Below, one piece after another: positions 24,328 through 36,414 of a stretch of DNA of 64,000 bases. The first letter of the stretch is position 1; each line of letters opens with the position of its first letter. Both the position numbers and the translations under genes were made by a program. The stretch spans positions 620,001-684,000 of the forward strand of contig NBAY01000004.1 of NCBI GenBank assembly GCA_002794775.1. Reading direction: 5' to 3'. The notes beneath the pieces are model-generated. The model was given only the letters and a program-made list of their open reading frames with translations. It made no database searches and had not been told where the DNA came from. Origin of the DNA: Porodaedalea pini (Eukaryota > Basidiomycota > Agaricomycetes > Hymenochaetales > Hymenochaetaceae).

Positions 24328-25206
24328 AAGGACCCCGGTAATCTGTACAAATGCCTGATCCGAATCTGGATAATTTTGGCCAAAATTTGAGCTCGAGGCC
24401 TAAGGAAATCCGGATAAGTTTGGTCAAAAATTGGCCGAAGGCCTGAGAAAAAATCCAGATAAGGACTGGTCGGTGAACTCTTGAGGCCTGATCCAATCCG
24501 GATAACAGACTACTGTACTGTACTGTGACTGATGTGACTTAATATGATTATTATGAGAATTATTATTATAATCAATACAATTGAAGTACTGTGGGAGTAG
24601 CTTCCCATGTATAATCATTAATATTATAGTATCAAATCTACGATTCAGTTCGAGCAAATCTCATATATTTCGCTTCAGACATACAAACAGGCATTTTTAG
24701 GGAGGTTCGTTCAGCAATAGCTCATCTTCACATTCGATCATTTGCACACATTCTGTCTTTCAAGTTGTTGCTTGTTCTTCCGGACCAGCTGTCCATACAA
24801 TGTGAATGGAACTCAATCGAGCTTGCAGAGTAATCATTCAAAATTTGGTCAGATATTCAGTCATTTTCAAACATTCTCTCAGCAGTCATGCAGGAGTTCA
24901 GGAAACAAAACTAAGTTATATTTTGTTGCCTTTTGTGTTGTTCTAGGTACTACATAATGGTTTAGGATATAAATAATGCAGTAATGTCTTTTTTTCCCTT
25001 TAATTATAATTCTGGTAGGCCTAGTGTCAAATCTGGATAAAATGACCTCCTTTTGGAGGCCTGAGCCAGAATCCGGATAAAACCAGGGCGACGGCCCATT
25101 ATGCCTGAGGAAATCCGGATAAAATGGGTCCAGGAGTGTCTGAGACGATCCGGATAAAATGCTCCATTTCTGGATCAGGCATCAATTGGGATTACCGGGG
25201 GTCCTT
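24328..25206. mobile_element. Non-autonomous terminal-inverted-repeat element (MITE-like), 879 bp
   Basis: The element begins AAGGACCCCGGTAATC at 24328 and ends with its inverted copy GATTACCGGGGGTCCTT at 25206; imperfect TIRs of about 38 nt continue to TGCCTGATCC on both sides. It is flanked by the direct repeat GTCAGT (24322-24327 and 25207-25212), a likely 6-bp target-site duplication. Subterminal regions on both sides carry several copies, all in the same orientation, of a unit built on GGCCTGA and ATCCGGATAA. No transposase frame is present, so movement would need enzyme from elsewhere. The superfamily cannot be assigned. Confidence 0.8.
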
Positions 25207-27334
25207 GTCAGTATCAGTGTCGCCAATCAGAACTCCATCGCGACGTCTCATACGGTATTCAGGATCTGTCAGACCAGCTGTGTATTTTTTTACTGCACAA
25301 GAGGCAGTATCTGAACCCCTAGGCCTGATCGAAAATAAGTAGTATTGCGAATGGACATTCGGAAGGTAAGTATATATTATTGCATCGGGTTGGGTAGGAA
25401 TGGATCGAGGCGAACGGCCTTCAGGGTGGACATGCGAACCAGGTCGACTGAGGCGTGAGCTACTACGCGAGGAGACATATTGTGCATGATAGGCCAGGGA
25501 AAGACTACGTGAGACTGGACATGCCTCACTGCTCTGTACCTATCGACCAACCATCGTTCGTACTGACGACTCATCCGTGCCGCTTCCGAGTCCGAGTCGT
25601 TCTCATCTCGCGATGGGATCGCACGACATCACATCTCTGCACGATATTATTTTTAGATTCTGCAACCGTACTTACACAGTTACAGAACAGAACATGTACA
25701 GACAGCGCCAGCGCAAAAGCCTCCCATGCCATGCCATGCCATCAAATCACCGTGACATTCTCACTCGTGAGTCGTCCCCGTGCGCATACCCGTGCTCGTG
25801 TCTGGCGCGAATAAATCGCTGCTGCGGGGGTAACTTACCGAGGAAAGGGAGCGCGTTGCCATCCTGACGACGTTTCGTGGTGTTGTCTTGACAGCCAAGG
25901 TGAAACTACACTGCACTGCTTCCCCACCTCCTCCCCCATTAGGGCTAGTGCAGGATCATTGTTGCATCCCGGAGCCGGGGGGCGCGGCGGAGGGTCGGAC
26001 GAGGTGCGAGGTGCGAGGTGCGAGGGTGGAGAGGCGGGCCCTTCGTCGACGTAAGTTAGCCTTCGGCATGTCCTATGTGAGACCGTAGATCTAGGTGCAT
26101 GCATGCACAAGTGTGTGTGCGTTTGACAGCCGACATCCAGGAAATTAATTTACCTCTGAATCCGATCAGCCGCTTCGTCCTTTTTCACTTCATCCACCGT
26201 CAACTGCAACTCTTCGGACAGATACGCGGGGGAGACGAAGATATCAGGGGAACAAAATGGTCTGTATTCAGGCAGAAGCAGCTAGGTTTACCATCAGCGT
26301 CATGCCGGCGGCAGGAGCGGTGAGAGTCAGGACCGCACCGCAAAGCATCAGGTCTTGTGCGCGAGCCTTCACGCTGAGATTGGCAGATTGCAGCAGATTG
26401 CACGGTCACGGTATACCGTAAATTAGGATGTACAGCCAGGGTCGCAAGCGTATAACGGTCGGCGTACTTATCAGCTAGCTCTTGCCTCTCTCCGCGCGCG
26501 GAAATTGGCGTGGAAAATGACCTGGGCCTGGACCTGATGGCGAGCATCATACGAGAGAGTGATCTGTATTCGTGTACGTGGCGGCGGCGTTGAAACAATT
26601 GACGTGATGGCTGGATTGCGTCTCTCCAGTCTTTGATCTCTATTCTTCGGCGATTGGAATGCGCTAGGGATTGACTACCCACTTCTCCGATGCTATGAGC
26701 TCCCTGGGTCGCCGTTCACCATTCCTCTCATCCTGCATGAGCATCCACCTTTCCTGTATTTCGCCCAGCCCGTCTCTCCACCCTTAGCCGCATAGACACG
26801 GCCTGTCCAGCCTGTGAGCAGAAAAGCAAGAGTTCAGAGGGCTTGAAGCTTTGTAACTGGATCGACAAGTATGAAAAAGTCCATCCCTTCTGTGGGTGTT
26901 TCCAACAGTCTCCCATCCCTTTTTCTCTTGAAACTTTCTCATGTCTGGGGGCGGACATTCGGTCCATAAATCAACCCTCAGCTTGATATCCGGCGTCGAC
27001 ATGCTGTATATCGTTCCTGGCCATGGCTAGATGACAGCCGTCGCTGGCAAGCCCTCGAACATTCGGGTCCAGGGACTTACCGTCGAGGATGCGTAGCATA
27101 GCTGGCTTTCCTGTTTTCTGCTAACTGAGCATTGTTTCGCATTGTTTTATTCAAACCGTAATTCTCCACCCCCCCTCCCATCCTCGCCCCCTCCCCACGG
27201 GTGTCGGTCTCCTGTGTATGCTCTGATAAGCGACGGATCCGATAGTGTAAGATACACCGTCTTCGCTCTTTTTTCCTATTTCCGACTTGGCGGAGACTGG
27301 CTTTTGATCTTGCTATTATGCACCGCCATGAGGT
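25207..27334. other. Intergenic region without recognisable genes
   Basis: About 2.1 kb. Open frames occur, for example near 26200-26680 on the minus strand, but show no conserved motif and only arginine-rich, low-information sequence. Small tandem repeats include (ATGCC)n at about 25725-25740 and (GCGAGGT)n at about 26001-26025. Nothing else can be supported. Confidence 0.5.
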
Positions 27335-29590
27335 TCGAGCATGTGCAGCTTCGGCGCTGTTTCCGTAGAGCTATGAAACTCTGTAACTTGTCATTATAGA
27401 CGCCGTACGCTGGCACGGTATCAATATAGTTCCCTCCCTCCTGGTGCCGTTTTCGAGCTTACCGCATGCATGTGCTTCGTGCCAAGAACAACACCGCCTC
27501 TGCAATTCTATTGCTCCTGGCCTCTCAGAGTTCCTCCGTCTTCTTGTTCTCACCCCTCTTCTCGGCGCTCGCCCACCCTATCTTGTTTGTCATCGGCGAT
27601 TTCAAATTTGTTTGGTTATTCTCGTCGATAGCATAATGTTAATGTCTAGCAGACCATGCCTATGCGTATAATCTTAAGCCATCGCCTACGCTTACGGAAA
27701 AATGTATAGCAGACCTTGGGATATCAAGATTGTGCGTTGCGCGGACAGTGCGTTGAAATATCGACTTTTACACCCTGAATCAACCAAGACCTGTGAGTTC
27801 TACCCGGCTTCAGAGGGCTCATATAAGATGGCTCACAGAAATTTGGTTAAATATAAGCGCATCCCATCTTCATTCAATCAACTCCAGATTACGAGTTCCC
27901 CAAAGTCTACGGATTGCTATCAGGTAGCGCTTCGGTCCATCGTACGCCTTCAATCGCAGTGTCTCTAAGTGCTCCCAGTTCTGGCCAAGTTGAAGGCGCC
28001 CGAGCATATCAAACGCAAGGTTTCCACTGGTCACATGCAGAGCGAGGACGCAAATCATTCATCATCGGAGTGGGAATTCGTTCTCTGGCGCGAAACTGAG
28101 GGCTGCGATTAAAATACTGTAGCTCGTCACTATCAAGTTCCAAGTGGTGCACTCCCGAAAGTTTAGGCAATAATATCTCCAGAACCCAGCGGCCCGTCAG
28201 TCACGTGCGAAACAAGCAGGTCCCGCCAAAAGTTGCTAAACTTACGTCGAGTATGCTTCAGTACAAGCCGACGAAGCCTTTTGCACCTGCTGATATCTGG
28301 TAACACCTCTTGGAGTTTCCTCGATACGTTTGCCTCGATAAGGAGCTCGCACGATAGACTTATGAGATTCGGCATGTCGATATGTGCGAAAATAAACTTT
28401 AGTACGTGGCATGAGTCAAAGGCTTCGGGACCGGCAGGAGAGCTCTTCGAGAGCGGCGAAGGATGGCGGATCACGGAAGACGTTCATGCTCAGCATTGTC
28501 TCGCTTGGGTCATCGACAATATCGAACCGAAAAGTTAGCTTCTTCAGATTTTGCAGGCCTGCCAGCCACTGCAGAAGGACTATGTGAAGTTCATGGCAGA
28601 TATCATTGCAAATCCCCAGAGAACATGACCTCAAGCTAGTCAAAAACGATGGGGAAGGTATAAGGCTCCAGCCATGGAAGTGAGTCAGTTTGGGGTGTGA
28701 TCCACGAGTTGAAGAAGGCATCTGAATGGTGCTCTCCGGAAAAATAGATCGAGTCACTCGTTACTGAAAAATGTTCGAGACGTGGCAGTGAAAAGGCGGA
28801 TGTGACAGCCTTTAACATAGTCAGTATAAATAACGTGGCCGGTATCACATTCTATTTCCAATGGAGCAGAATAAGTGAAATAGCAACACCTATCACAAGC
28901 TGAGGCAATGATTGGAATGAAGTCAGAGAATTCCAGCAATGAGTCCATGCTTTTAGTGCAGTGAGACCTGTCGTTGATATGGACAGTTAATGTTGACAGA
29001 ATGGACCGTGTAAGACACAGTTTGATCCATTTGGGAGGCAAACCGTTAGTAATCGTGGCCCAAATGTCCGGGGTCTGTGAAGCGCCAGCGCGAAACCTTT
29101 CGCAGACTTGCGATAAACCAAAGGGTAACCGCACTCCGGCTGAGTCTGACCTGCAAGCTTGAAGAAAGATCTGTTACAACAGTTCTGGAGGAAGAGAGTC
29201 GACTCCAGCGTTCAGGATCTGTGGTTTATGCTTCTCTCTGAGACGTGCAATGCAATTGTCAATCATTCCAAAAAAACTGTGGAGATCATTCCTCGTGGTC
29301 CGTAGGCTGCAAATGCATCACCCACAACTCTCTGCGATAAATCGCTGAAGAGCAGGTAAATATCGTGCACTCTAGAAGAAGGACAAGTTGTGTCGCAATC
29401 CAAGCTCAATATCGTAACAATGACTTTGAGCGAAGGGTACTGACATCAGAGTTTCTGTGCCATATGTATCAGAGACATGAATGGAGCTCTGCTCGTCCAA
29501 ATAACTTTGTCTTAATGAGTTCCTTGGCTAGCCTTACCATTAAGGCATATGTCTGTCTCCGGGAATTTCGCGCGGACGAGTCTTCGAGGG
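27335..29590 (-). repeat. Right arm of the inverted segmental duplication
   Basis: In reverse orientation this arm repeats the content of 16790-19025: F-box pseudogene B, then the shared 3' flank running down to about 27335. The arms are about 8.3 kb apart and enclose the amino-acid permease and the AAGGACC element. The 5' edge of this arm abuts a second transposable element at 29599. Confidence 0.75.
27870..29590 (-). pseudogene. F-box/LRR-like protein pseudogene B
   Basis: The second decayed F-box copy, read on the minus strand. An exon-1 relic at about 29590-29490 (QTYALMVRLAKELIKTK) matches QARALVQRLARELKTM of the intact gene. Then come RLREKHKPQILNAGVDSLPPELL, an in-frame stop where the intact gene has SRIF, FLQACRSDSAG, LSQVCERFRAGASQTPDIWA, LKKLTFRFDIVDDPSETM, and the end IRRLWGTRNLELIE, stop at 27870. 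Several frame shifts accompany the nonsense codon. Its closest relative in the window is pseudogene A: the last 60 residues differ at only about one position in five. Confidence 0.8.
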
Positions 29591-29598
29591 TGCAGATA

Positions 29599-30229
29599 TA
29601 TAGTTGCCGCGGTCCGGTCCAGGTCCGGTCCAGGCAAAATGTCGGTGGACCGTAACCCGGACCGTTTTGGATTTTCCTGCTCAGCTCGGACCTGGACCGG
29701 ACCCCAACTGGACCGCTGGTAAATTGAGAAGAAAAAGTTGAATTAATTCTATTTATGCTCGAGACAAAGACATGCATTTGTAAAGGCCTATGTAGTACAT
29801 CTATAGTATCTCTGTACTCAAAAGTTTCAGAAAGAAGGTGGATATGGCACTTGGTATCCACCAGACCTGCTCCTGAGTCCTGAGAAAACCTGTTCACACG
29901 GTATGGAAGACCCCTTGCATAGGCAAGTAGTCATGTCACAGTGCTATGCAAAGCTCAAGCACATCTTCCGGTCTCACTAGAGCTGTTCTACTTCTTTGTC
30001 AACCAACTTGAGGCCAGTAATGATGTCAAACTAACTCCTACAAATATTTCTTCCGGTCCAGGTCCGGTCCAGGGTCCAGCTCGGTCCAGAAAAATGGCAG
30101 GAGAGCTGGACCCTGGACCGGACCACATCTGGACCTTAAGTGGACCGGACCGCGGTCCGGTTCACTTTGGGTCCGGTCCAGGTCCGGTCCTGGGTCCAGC
30201 GGTCCATGGACCGGACAACGGCAACTATA
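29599..30229. mobile_element. GGTCC-rich terminal-inverted-repeat element, about 630 bp
   Basis: The ends are ATAGTTGCCGCGGTCCGG at 29599 and its inverted form CCGGACAACGGCAACTAT at about 30229. Both subterminal regions are arrays of GGTCCGGTCC/GGACCGGACC units (29610-29715 and 30055-30220). The 9-nt sequence TGCAGATAT borders both sides (29590-29598 and about 30230-30239), as expected for a Mutator-like target-site duplication. There is no transposase gene. The insertion lies at the 5' end of F-box pseudogene B and separates it from an E-box/ACGCGT cluster at 30271-30288. Confidence 0.75.
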
Positions 30230-31195
30230 TGCAGATATGTCAGAGATCAGAGTAGAGGATACTTCGACGTCACGTGCTCGCGACGCGTGAAAGTCGAGAA
30301 TTGGACGCGCGTCCTCCTCTCCGATTCTCGTTAATACCAGAAAGAATCTGATATAATCACCTCGCTGGTGATATTTGATTTGTAAAATCGTGATTTTATC
30401 TGTCTATCGTCTGCAGGGTCCGTAACGACCAGTCCCTTTCAGTGATTAAGTCTATTATAATCCCATCGATGCGGTGACAACTCATTTGAGTAATCAAAAT
30501 TATATCGATTGGGGCCCTTAGTAAAGTTCGAATAGATTTTGTCTAATAGTTAAGTCGCTTCGTCCTTTACCTGCCTCTCCTCGCTTCTGACGCTATACAG
30601 CATTTCTTTCCCTCATTTTTATTCTCATTTCAATGGAGCTGAACAGCCCGTGACTCTACCATGCACAGTTTCTTGCGATTCGTGGTGGGCTGTCCGTTGC
30701 TACCGACGACCCATTCTTTATGGATGTTTTGATGAGGTCCCTTCATGCTTTTCTCTCTTATTTATAAGAATTCCGCTGTCTCTTTGACACTGATATCGAC
30801 CGGAGTCGAAAAGTTCTGACTATGTTATGCTCATTACAAGCTCGTATCTTCGAGCCGGTCCGCAGATGCAGCAGAGAGCGAACACGCTTGCGACGGTCTC
30901 AAAGCAAACACGGCGAGGCCCACATTCTTCGGTCGGAAAAACTGTCCCTCCCCCACACACCCAATCGAGCGCCTCCCGCCGCATGAACGGGAGAGCAAAG
31001 ATGCACAGCAGCTGATCTTCTATGAGTTGATGTAGTCGGAGAGGTCCATACAGGGTTCCACAAGCAGTCTGCGATGTGCATGGGGCACTTGAGAGAACGA
31101 GAAGGTCATGCTCTCTGGCCCTGATTAGAATGCGAGTCGGTGCTATTATATCTGCCTAGTTGTCCGTAGGCGACGCAGGTGAGACTAGAGGTCCG
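30230..31195. other. Intergenic region with relic promoter motifs
   Basis: About 970 nt. CACGTG lies at 30271-30276 and ACGCGT at 30283-30288, probably the displaced promoter of F-box pseudogene B. No gene is recognised in the remainder. Confidence 0.45.
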
Positions 31196-32996
31196 TCATT
31201 CAATCAACTCCAGGTTACGTCCTTCCAAGGTATCACGAATTGATTTTAAACTGTCCACCGATCCCTTGTATGCTTTCAAGCGCAGGGTCTCGAAGCGATC
31301 CCAGCAAGGACCAAGTTGAAGGAACGTGAGTATCTCATGTATAAAGCGTTCACTGGATCCACGCAAAGTGAGGACGCTGACTCGTGCACCGATTTTAAAA
31401 TCTGCTCGTTCGAAAACAGATCGAGGGCTGCGACTGAAATGTTGCAGCTCTGGACCGTCGATCTCCAGGTGGTGGACCCGCGAAACTTTAGCTAGTAGTG
31501 CATCTAGACCCCATGGCCCCGCATCCACTTCATTTGCAGCGTGCTGCTGTAATAAATTGCAGGAATCGGGTCGACGGTACTTCAGTACAAGGCGATGAAG
31601 GCTTTCGAATCTGCTTCTGTCTGGCAGCATTTGGTGAAATCTCCTGAAAACATTTCCTTCGATCAAAAGCTCGCACGACAGAGTTACGAGAGCCGGAAGG
31701 TCGAAATAAGCAGTCATATCCTTCAGTGTGACCCCGCTGGGCTCGTTGCCAGCACTAAAATTACGTGGACGAACACCGCGGTTGCTATTCGGACTTCTCT
31801 CGTGTATAATGATCAGCTCTTCAAGCATGGGTAAACATGGTCGATCGGTGAATAAAGTCCAATCCAATTTCGCCTCGCTTGGTTCGTCGACTATTTCCAA
31901 GCGAAAAGTCAATTTCTTCAGGTTCGGGAGACCCGTTAAACGCTGCAGGAGGAGCAACATACGGCCTGCTTTGAAATGATCAATGCGAAGGTCCAGAGTG
32001 CAAATCGTCAGGCTGGGAGAAAAGGATAAGGAAGGTAGAAGACCGTGGCCATGGAAATAGGTCAGCTGAGGAGTGGCCCACGAGGCCACTACGACGTCCG
32101 TATGATGTTCTATGGAGAGATCTAGAGAATCAATTGTCACAGAAAGGTGACTGAGACGCGGGAATGATAAGTTGGAAGTCGCAGCCCTCAGCATATCCAG
32201 CTGCTTTCTCATTAGCACGTTATGTTCATCATAGTCGAAACCGTCGTGGTCTGGCTCATGATAAACAAGAGACATCCACCGGTGATGCGACAACGAGACG
32301 ACGGAAATGAAATCGGATATATCTTGTAACGACTCCGTATTCTGGCCTTTGTAAGTCTTGTCATTTATACGGATTGTGAGCTCAGATGGCTCGGATCGCG
32401 CAAGACACAAGTCGACCCATTTGAGAGGTAAATCATTCGTGACCGTGGCCCAAATGGCAGGGGTACGTAATGCGGCGGCCCGAAACTTTTGGCAGACGTG
32501 CGAAATAGTGAAAGCAAATCGCACACCAGCCGAGTCTGTGCTGCAAGCCTGCAGGAAAATCCGGGACAACATCTCGGAGGGAAGCAAGTTCATTCCAGCG
32601 TTTAGGATCTGCGTCTCGTGTTCCTTCCTCAAATCCGTGATACGATCATCAACCATTCGGCAGAAGCTATAAAGATCGTTCCTCATGGTCCGAAGGCTTG
32701 ACAATGCTTTGAGGACATCACCGACTGCGCTCTGCGATAAGTTGTCGAAGAGCGGATTTGGAGTATGTTTCCTAGAAAGAAAAAACGATTCCAAGTTTGA
32801 GTAGCCACTTGACTTGAAGTATAAAGGTTACTGACGGAGATGGTCTCGCATTTGATGCCGCCGAATCATCAGTGCCTCTCTCCTCATTCAGAGAGATATC
32901 CATCGTCTTGAGTTCTCTGGCTAATCGTTGCACGAGGGCACGCGCTTGGTTCCGCGTTGTCGTTATTTCAGCGCACATATTCAAAGGAGACGACAC
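31196..32996 (-). CDS. F-box/LRR-like protein, intact member of the cluster
   Basis: Two exons, 32996-32836 and 32771-31196, encode 578 residues. The N-terminal helix TRNQARALVQRLARELKTM is followed by a linker and a helical segment, LSQSAVGDVLKALSSLRTMR. The F-box itself is LLPSEMLSRIFLQACSTDSA with AFTISHVCQKFRAAALRTPAIWATV. The rest is a leucine-rich fold with spaced L/I repeats (LSFPRLSHLSVTIDSLDL, LTGLPNLKKLTFRLEI, RVHHLEIDGPEL). Family members bind Skp1 through the F-box and present substrates to SCF ubiquitin ligase; the substrate here is unknown. Unlike pseudogenes A and B the frame is uninterrupted. Agaricomycete genomes hold large, fast-evolving sets of such genes, so a local duplication origin is likely. 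Confidence 0.85.
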
Positions 32997-33723
32997 TGCC
33001 GTGCTGAACGTATATGGTATGTATTGGGATGCTTATCCGCAAAAGGTCAGGCCTAGGTTCAATGAATGGCGTGGCTGCTGGCAGTTTCGAAGTTGAGCAT
33101 TAGGATCAAGTCGGGCTTCACGTGGAAGGGACAAACTCCGCATCACGTGCCAACGACACGCTTCTTAAGGTTTGGTAATGACGCGTTATAGACGCGTCTC
33201 GATGCTACAGTATATACTTATGACGCATTGCAAGTACATACAATGTTAGCACCCTCCAAGTGGAATATTATATATATGTATACATGTTTTGGACTTTGCG
33301 ACGCCTTCGACGTTTTTCCATTGTCCCCCGAGCCTTCATGTGGGGGCTATCTCCTCCTCTCAGAGTCCAGGCACTGCACAGAAATAAAGGAATAGAGAGC
33401 CACAGGACCTCGAGGATCAGAGCCGTTTAAGGAGGGGTACACCACCATTGAACAAAATAGCAAGAAAGCAGTCGGTAAACGCTTGGTGAAATGCGAGAGT
33501 CACGCAGAGCTCGCGAAACTTCATAAGCTCAGAGCATCCAGTACTACTAGTCTCTCTTTCTGAACCCTGCTTGTCTCTCTCCTTACTGTTTTAAATTAAT
33601 TGAGGTAATTTGTTATGTGCACATTACTAGCCGGCACTCTATCCATAATTCCACTCATACACTGTCAATTCCCCTTGAAATTATATATTCCTCCTTCCAA
33701 ATCTCGATATCGTGATGTCCGCT
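32997..33723. other. Intergenic region between F-box gene and TRM140
   Basis: About 730 nt. The half near the F-box gene contains its promoter motifs, listed separately. The half near 33723 lies downstream of the TRM140 stop codon. No further gene is seen. Confidence 0.5.
33119..33198. promoter_or_regulatory. E-boxes and GACGCGTC palindrome upstream of the intact F-box gene
   Basis: CACGTG occurs at 33119-33124 and 33144-33149, ACGCGT at 33181-33186 and GACGCGTC at 33191-33198, all 120-205 nt upstream of the F-box start. This is the same combination found before ATIC and POL1. The regulatory role is inferred from motif recurrence only. Confidence 0.4.
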
Positions 33724-35731
33724 TCACCGACTGACACCATTTACTCCAAGATTACTATCCTCCACTTCAACCGGAGCTGGAGCCAACAGCTTGCGAAACT
33801 TGCCCTGCACCCACACACGGTACATCTTCAGCTGGCGCTTGCGGTTCACGAGCAGGCGGCGGTCGACTCCGAGCTGCACGGTGCTGAAGAGCGGGTGTGC
33901 CGGGCAGTCTGGCGGTACGCGGAGCAGTGCCATGTGTGATGCCGGCCCGCGAGTTGATGATGTGGAAGACATTGAGCGGGAGGAAGGAATTTGGGGGACG
34001 CCGGACGGCGATGTGGGCAGTGTACTGGGCGGCGCGTTTGACTTCGAGACGATCAGTGGCGATGCGGAGGTTATCGAGGACTCGCAAGCCGAAATGGCAC
34101 CTTCAAAAAGGGAAGGTGTTGATACCTGGCCCTTCTCGGCGGTGGGTGTATACAGTGCTGAAAGCGGTGCATCTACTGACACATTGGAACCGGCGAGCGC
34201 GGTGTTCTGCCCTTCCTCTTCGTCCTCGTAGACAATTTCGGGTGCAGCTAGCGACTTGTCTTTGGGCTGGGCTGGCGAGCCTGTGAATAGCATAGCAAGA
34301 TCATCTGTATTCGAGCGATTCCGTATTTTGAGGTCATGGCGAGGTCCACATTTAACTCTGTCAGCACATATACACAAAATGATATACAGGGAAAATAAAG
34401 GCGCACCGAGCTCGAAGAAGTATACGCGCGTCTTATCACCGCGGATGTAAAAATTGTCCTCAAGAAGCCTACCCTCTTTGAAACGCAGTTGCGTCAGATC
34501 GTGACGACCGTAGTCACGCAGAACGACAAGTCCACCCGGTTTCAACAACTGCGTATTTAACATAACGGAGAGTTGAGTCCGGTATTCTTCGCGTGATAAA
34601 CACCGCAAAAAGCAGAGACAATACCTTGTAGATGTTTGAGATGGCTTGGGCCCACTCATCAGGATGCAGTGCGCTAAGAACGAAGATCAACACAACGATA
34701 TCGACAGATGACGGCGCGATCCCATCCGGTAGACCATCAATTGATGTCAGGTCCCACACCGATGCTCGAATTGAGCCGATGCGTGGCGAGGCGTAAAGCT
34801 CGTTATGCTGTTCACAACGTAAGTCCTCAAACCGTTCGAGAGAGAGGAGGAAATAAACAAAGTAACTGCGTACCTGCACGAGTTTAACTGCATGATTGGA
34901 GTAATCAAACGCGTAGAGCTCGAGATCTGGGTTCTGATTTGACGCTAACAGAGGGAAGACAGAGTTTCCTGCGCCTACATATAAAAACGCGCTACCAATT
35001 AGCTCACACGAGTTCGGTGAATACGGAACGGCTTAGTTACCACATCCAAGTTCTGCAATAATTATAGGCCCAGCCTAAACGGAGATGCAAAATAACCATT
35101 TAGTCGGTATTTGCATTGTGCCGCCCAGATTGCAGGCGGTTCAAAGATAAGGTGATGTATCACGCACTTCGGGTTGAGTGGCTGCGACGAGCTCGGGGAA
35201 TTCGGTATGAAGCCTTTGGACTGTTGTTTCAGTTTCACGACTGCAACAGCGGAACGAACCGTATGAGGCTTTCATACAGACCATTTACGATCTCGGAAAA
35301 AGTTATCTGCATTCATTTTGTAGAAGTTATCCCTTTGATCCACAAAGTATCGTCGAGATCAGTTCCTCTGCGCAGGAACCTCATTTCAATCACTTACCAG
35401 TGTTTCGCTGGTTTGTCGTTGTACTTTGCCTTCTCTTCTTCGGGCACGGGCTTTGCATGCTGCCGAGCTAGTGACGAAGAAATGCGCTCATGTTGATCGT
35501 CCGGGGGTGGGACGTGATCCCAGGCATTTTTACTCCAAACATCTGAGTTGGCAGTGAGATACCTGTCTTAAAATTAGATCAACCACCGGCGTGAATAAAA
35601 TACGAGACTGCGTGAGATTTGCCTGCGCACCTCGAGCCGAAGGGCGGCTGCTCTGCGTGCACGTCGTGTACTGACGAAGCCGTCTTTTTTCCCTCTGGTA
35701 CCGAAGCTGATGAGCTAGGAGATGCCATCAT
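33724..35731 (-). CDS. TRM140: tRNA 3-methylcytidine methyltransferase, Trm140/METTL2 family
   Basis: An SAM-dependent enzyme that makes m3C at position 32 of Thr/Ser tRNAs. About eight exons join on the minus strand. The start [16 protein letters not shown] leads to EQPPFGSR and [16 protein letters not shown], then [20 protein letters not shown] and WLHTEFPEL. The SAM site follows as [14 protein letters not shown] with acidic loop [14 protein letters not shown], then [50 protein letters not shown] and [19 protein letters not shown]. After a Ser-rich insert the family C-terminal box appears, [20 protein letters not shown]. Short introns separate all these blocks and splice in frame. The upstream frame continues to a TTG but 35731 is the first ATG. 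A GACGCGTC palindrome lies at 35882-35889. Confidence 0.92.
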
Positions 35732-36414
35732 GGGCACAGGCCGGACGAAGCTGATTGTTTCGCGCTCTAGCTCTGTGGTAAAGGGGATGAGCAAGTAGAC
35801 TGATATTATTTAAGACCGTCGAGTGGGACAGATGAATTGCAAGCCGTCTTGAACTAGCAGTACAACTATCGATTGACGATAGACGCGTCTATGCGGATTT
35901 TGAGCGAGGCAGTATATGTAGTGCTATTTTGAATATGATTCGAGATGGAGCTGAACTTGAAGACTCTGCCACTGATCGTCAAGCACTTTCTGGACCCCGG
36001 TCACGGTCGGCAGTAGCAGACTTACCTCTGACCACTTACGATACAAACAAGAGCTCATCTCACCGTAAAGCTACATATATATTTGCTGTAGGTTTGCTCT
36101 GCTTGAACAAATACTACACTCTTCTGATTTAGTACAGTGAGAGTTGCCGTGGGTGTTGGGGGTCTCTGGCCGAATCAACGTGTGCAATCTCTTGCCCTGT
36201 AAGCAGCTTCCCAATTGCCTGTCGAGTCTCGCACCGACTGCACGGTGGTTTTCGACCATCTCGCTCATTCACCAAGCATACTACATCTTCGTAGCTTGCG
36301 GTCATCGTCGACGTCTTGTCGGAGGCCAACGCGCTCCACCGTTGCTGGTTCTCATCACCATCTCAATTTCCATCACTGTCTCCTTACGCGGAAGCGCGTG
36401 AGCGCACCTGCATC
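35732..36414. other. Divergent promoter region between TRM140 and the RhoGEF gene
   Basis: About 680 nt between two outward-reading starts. GACGCGTC lies at 35882-35889 on the TRM140 side. No reading frame with conserved content is present; the pyrimidine-rich stretch at 36340-36390 just before the RhoGEF ATG is typical of a fungal transcription start region. Confidence 0.5.

Noticed and set aside
26200..26682. 160-codon open frame on the minus strand
   Set aside because: Arginine/serine-rich without any conserved motif, no intron, and in a non-coding stretch; more likely a chance frame.
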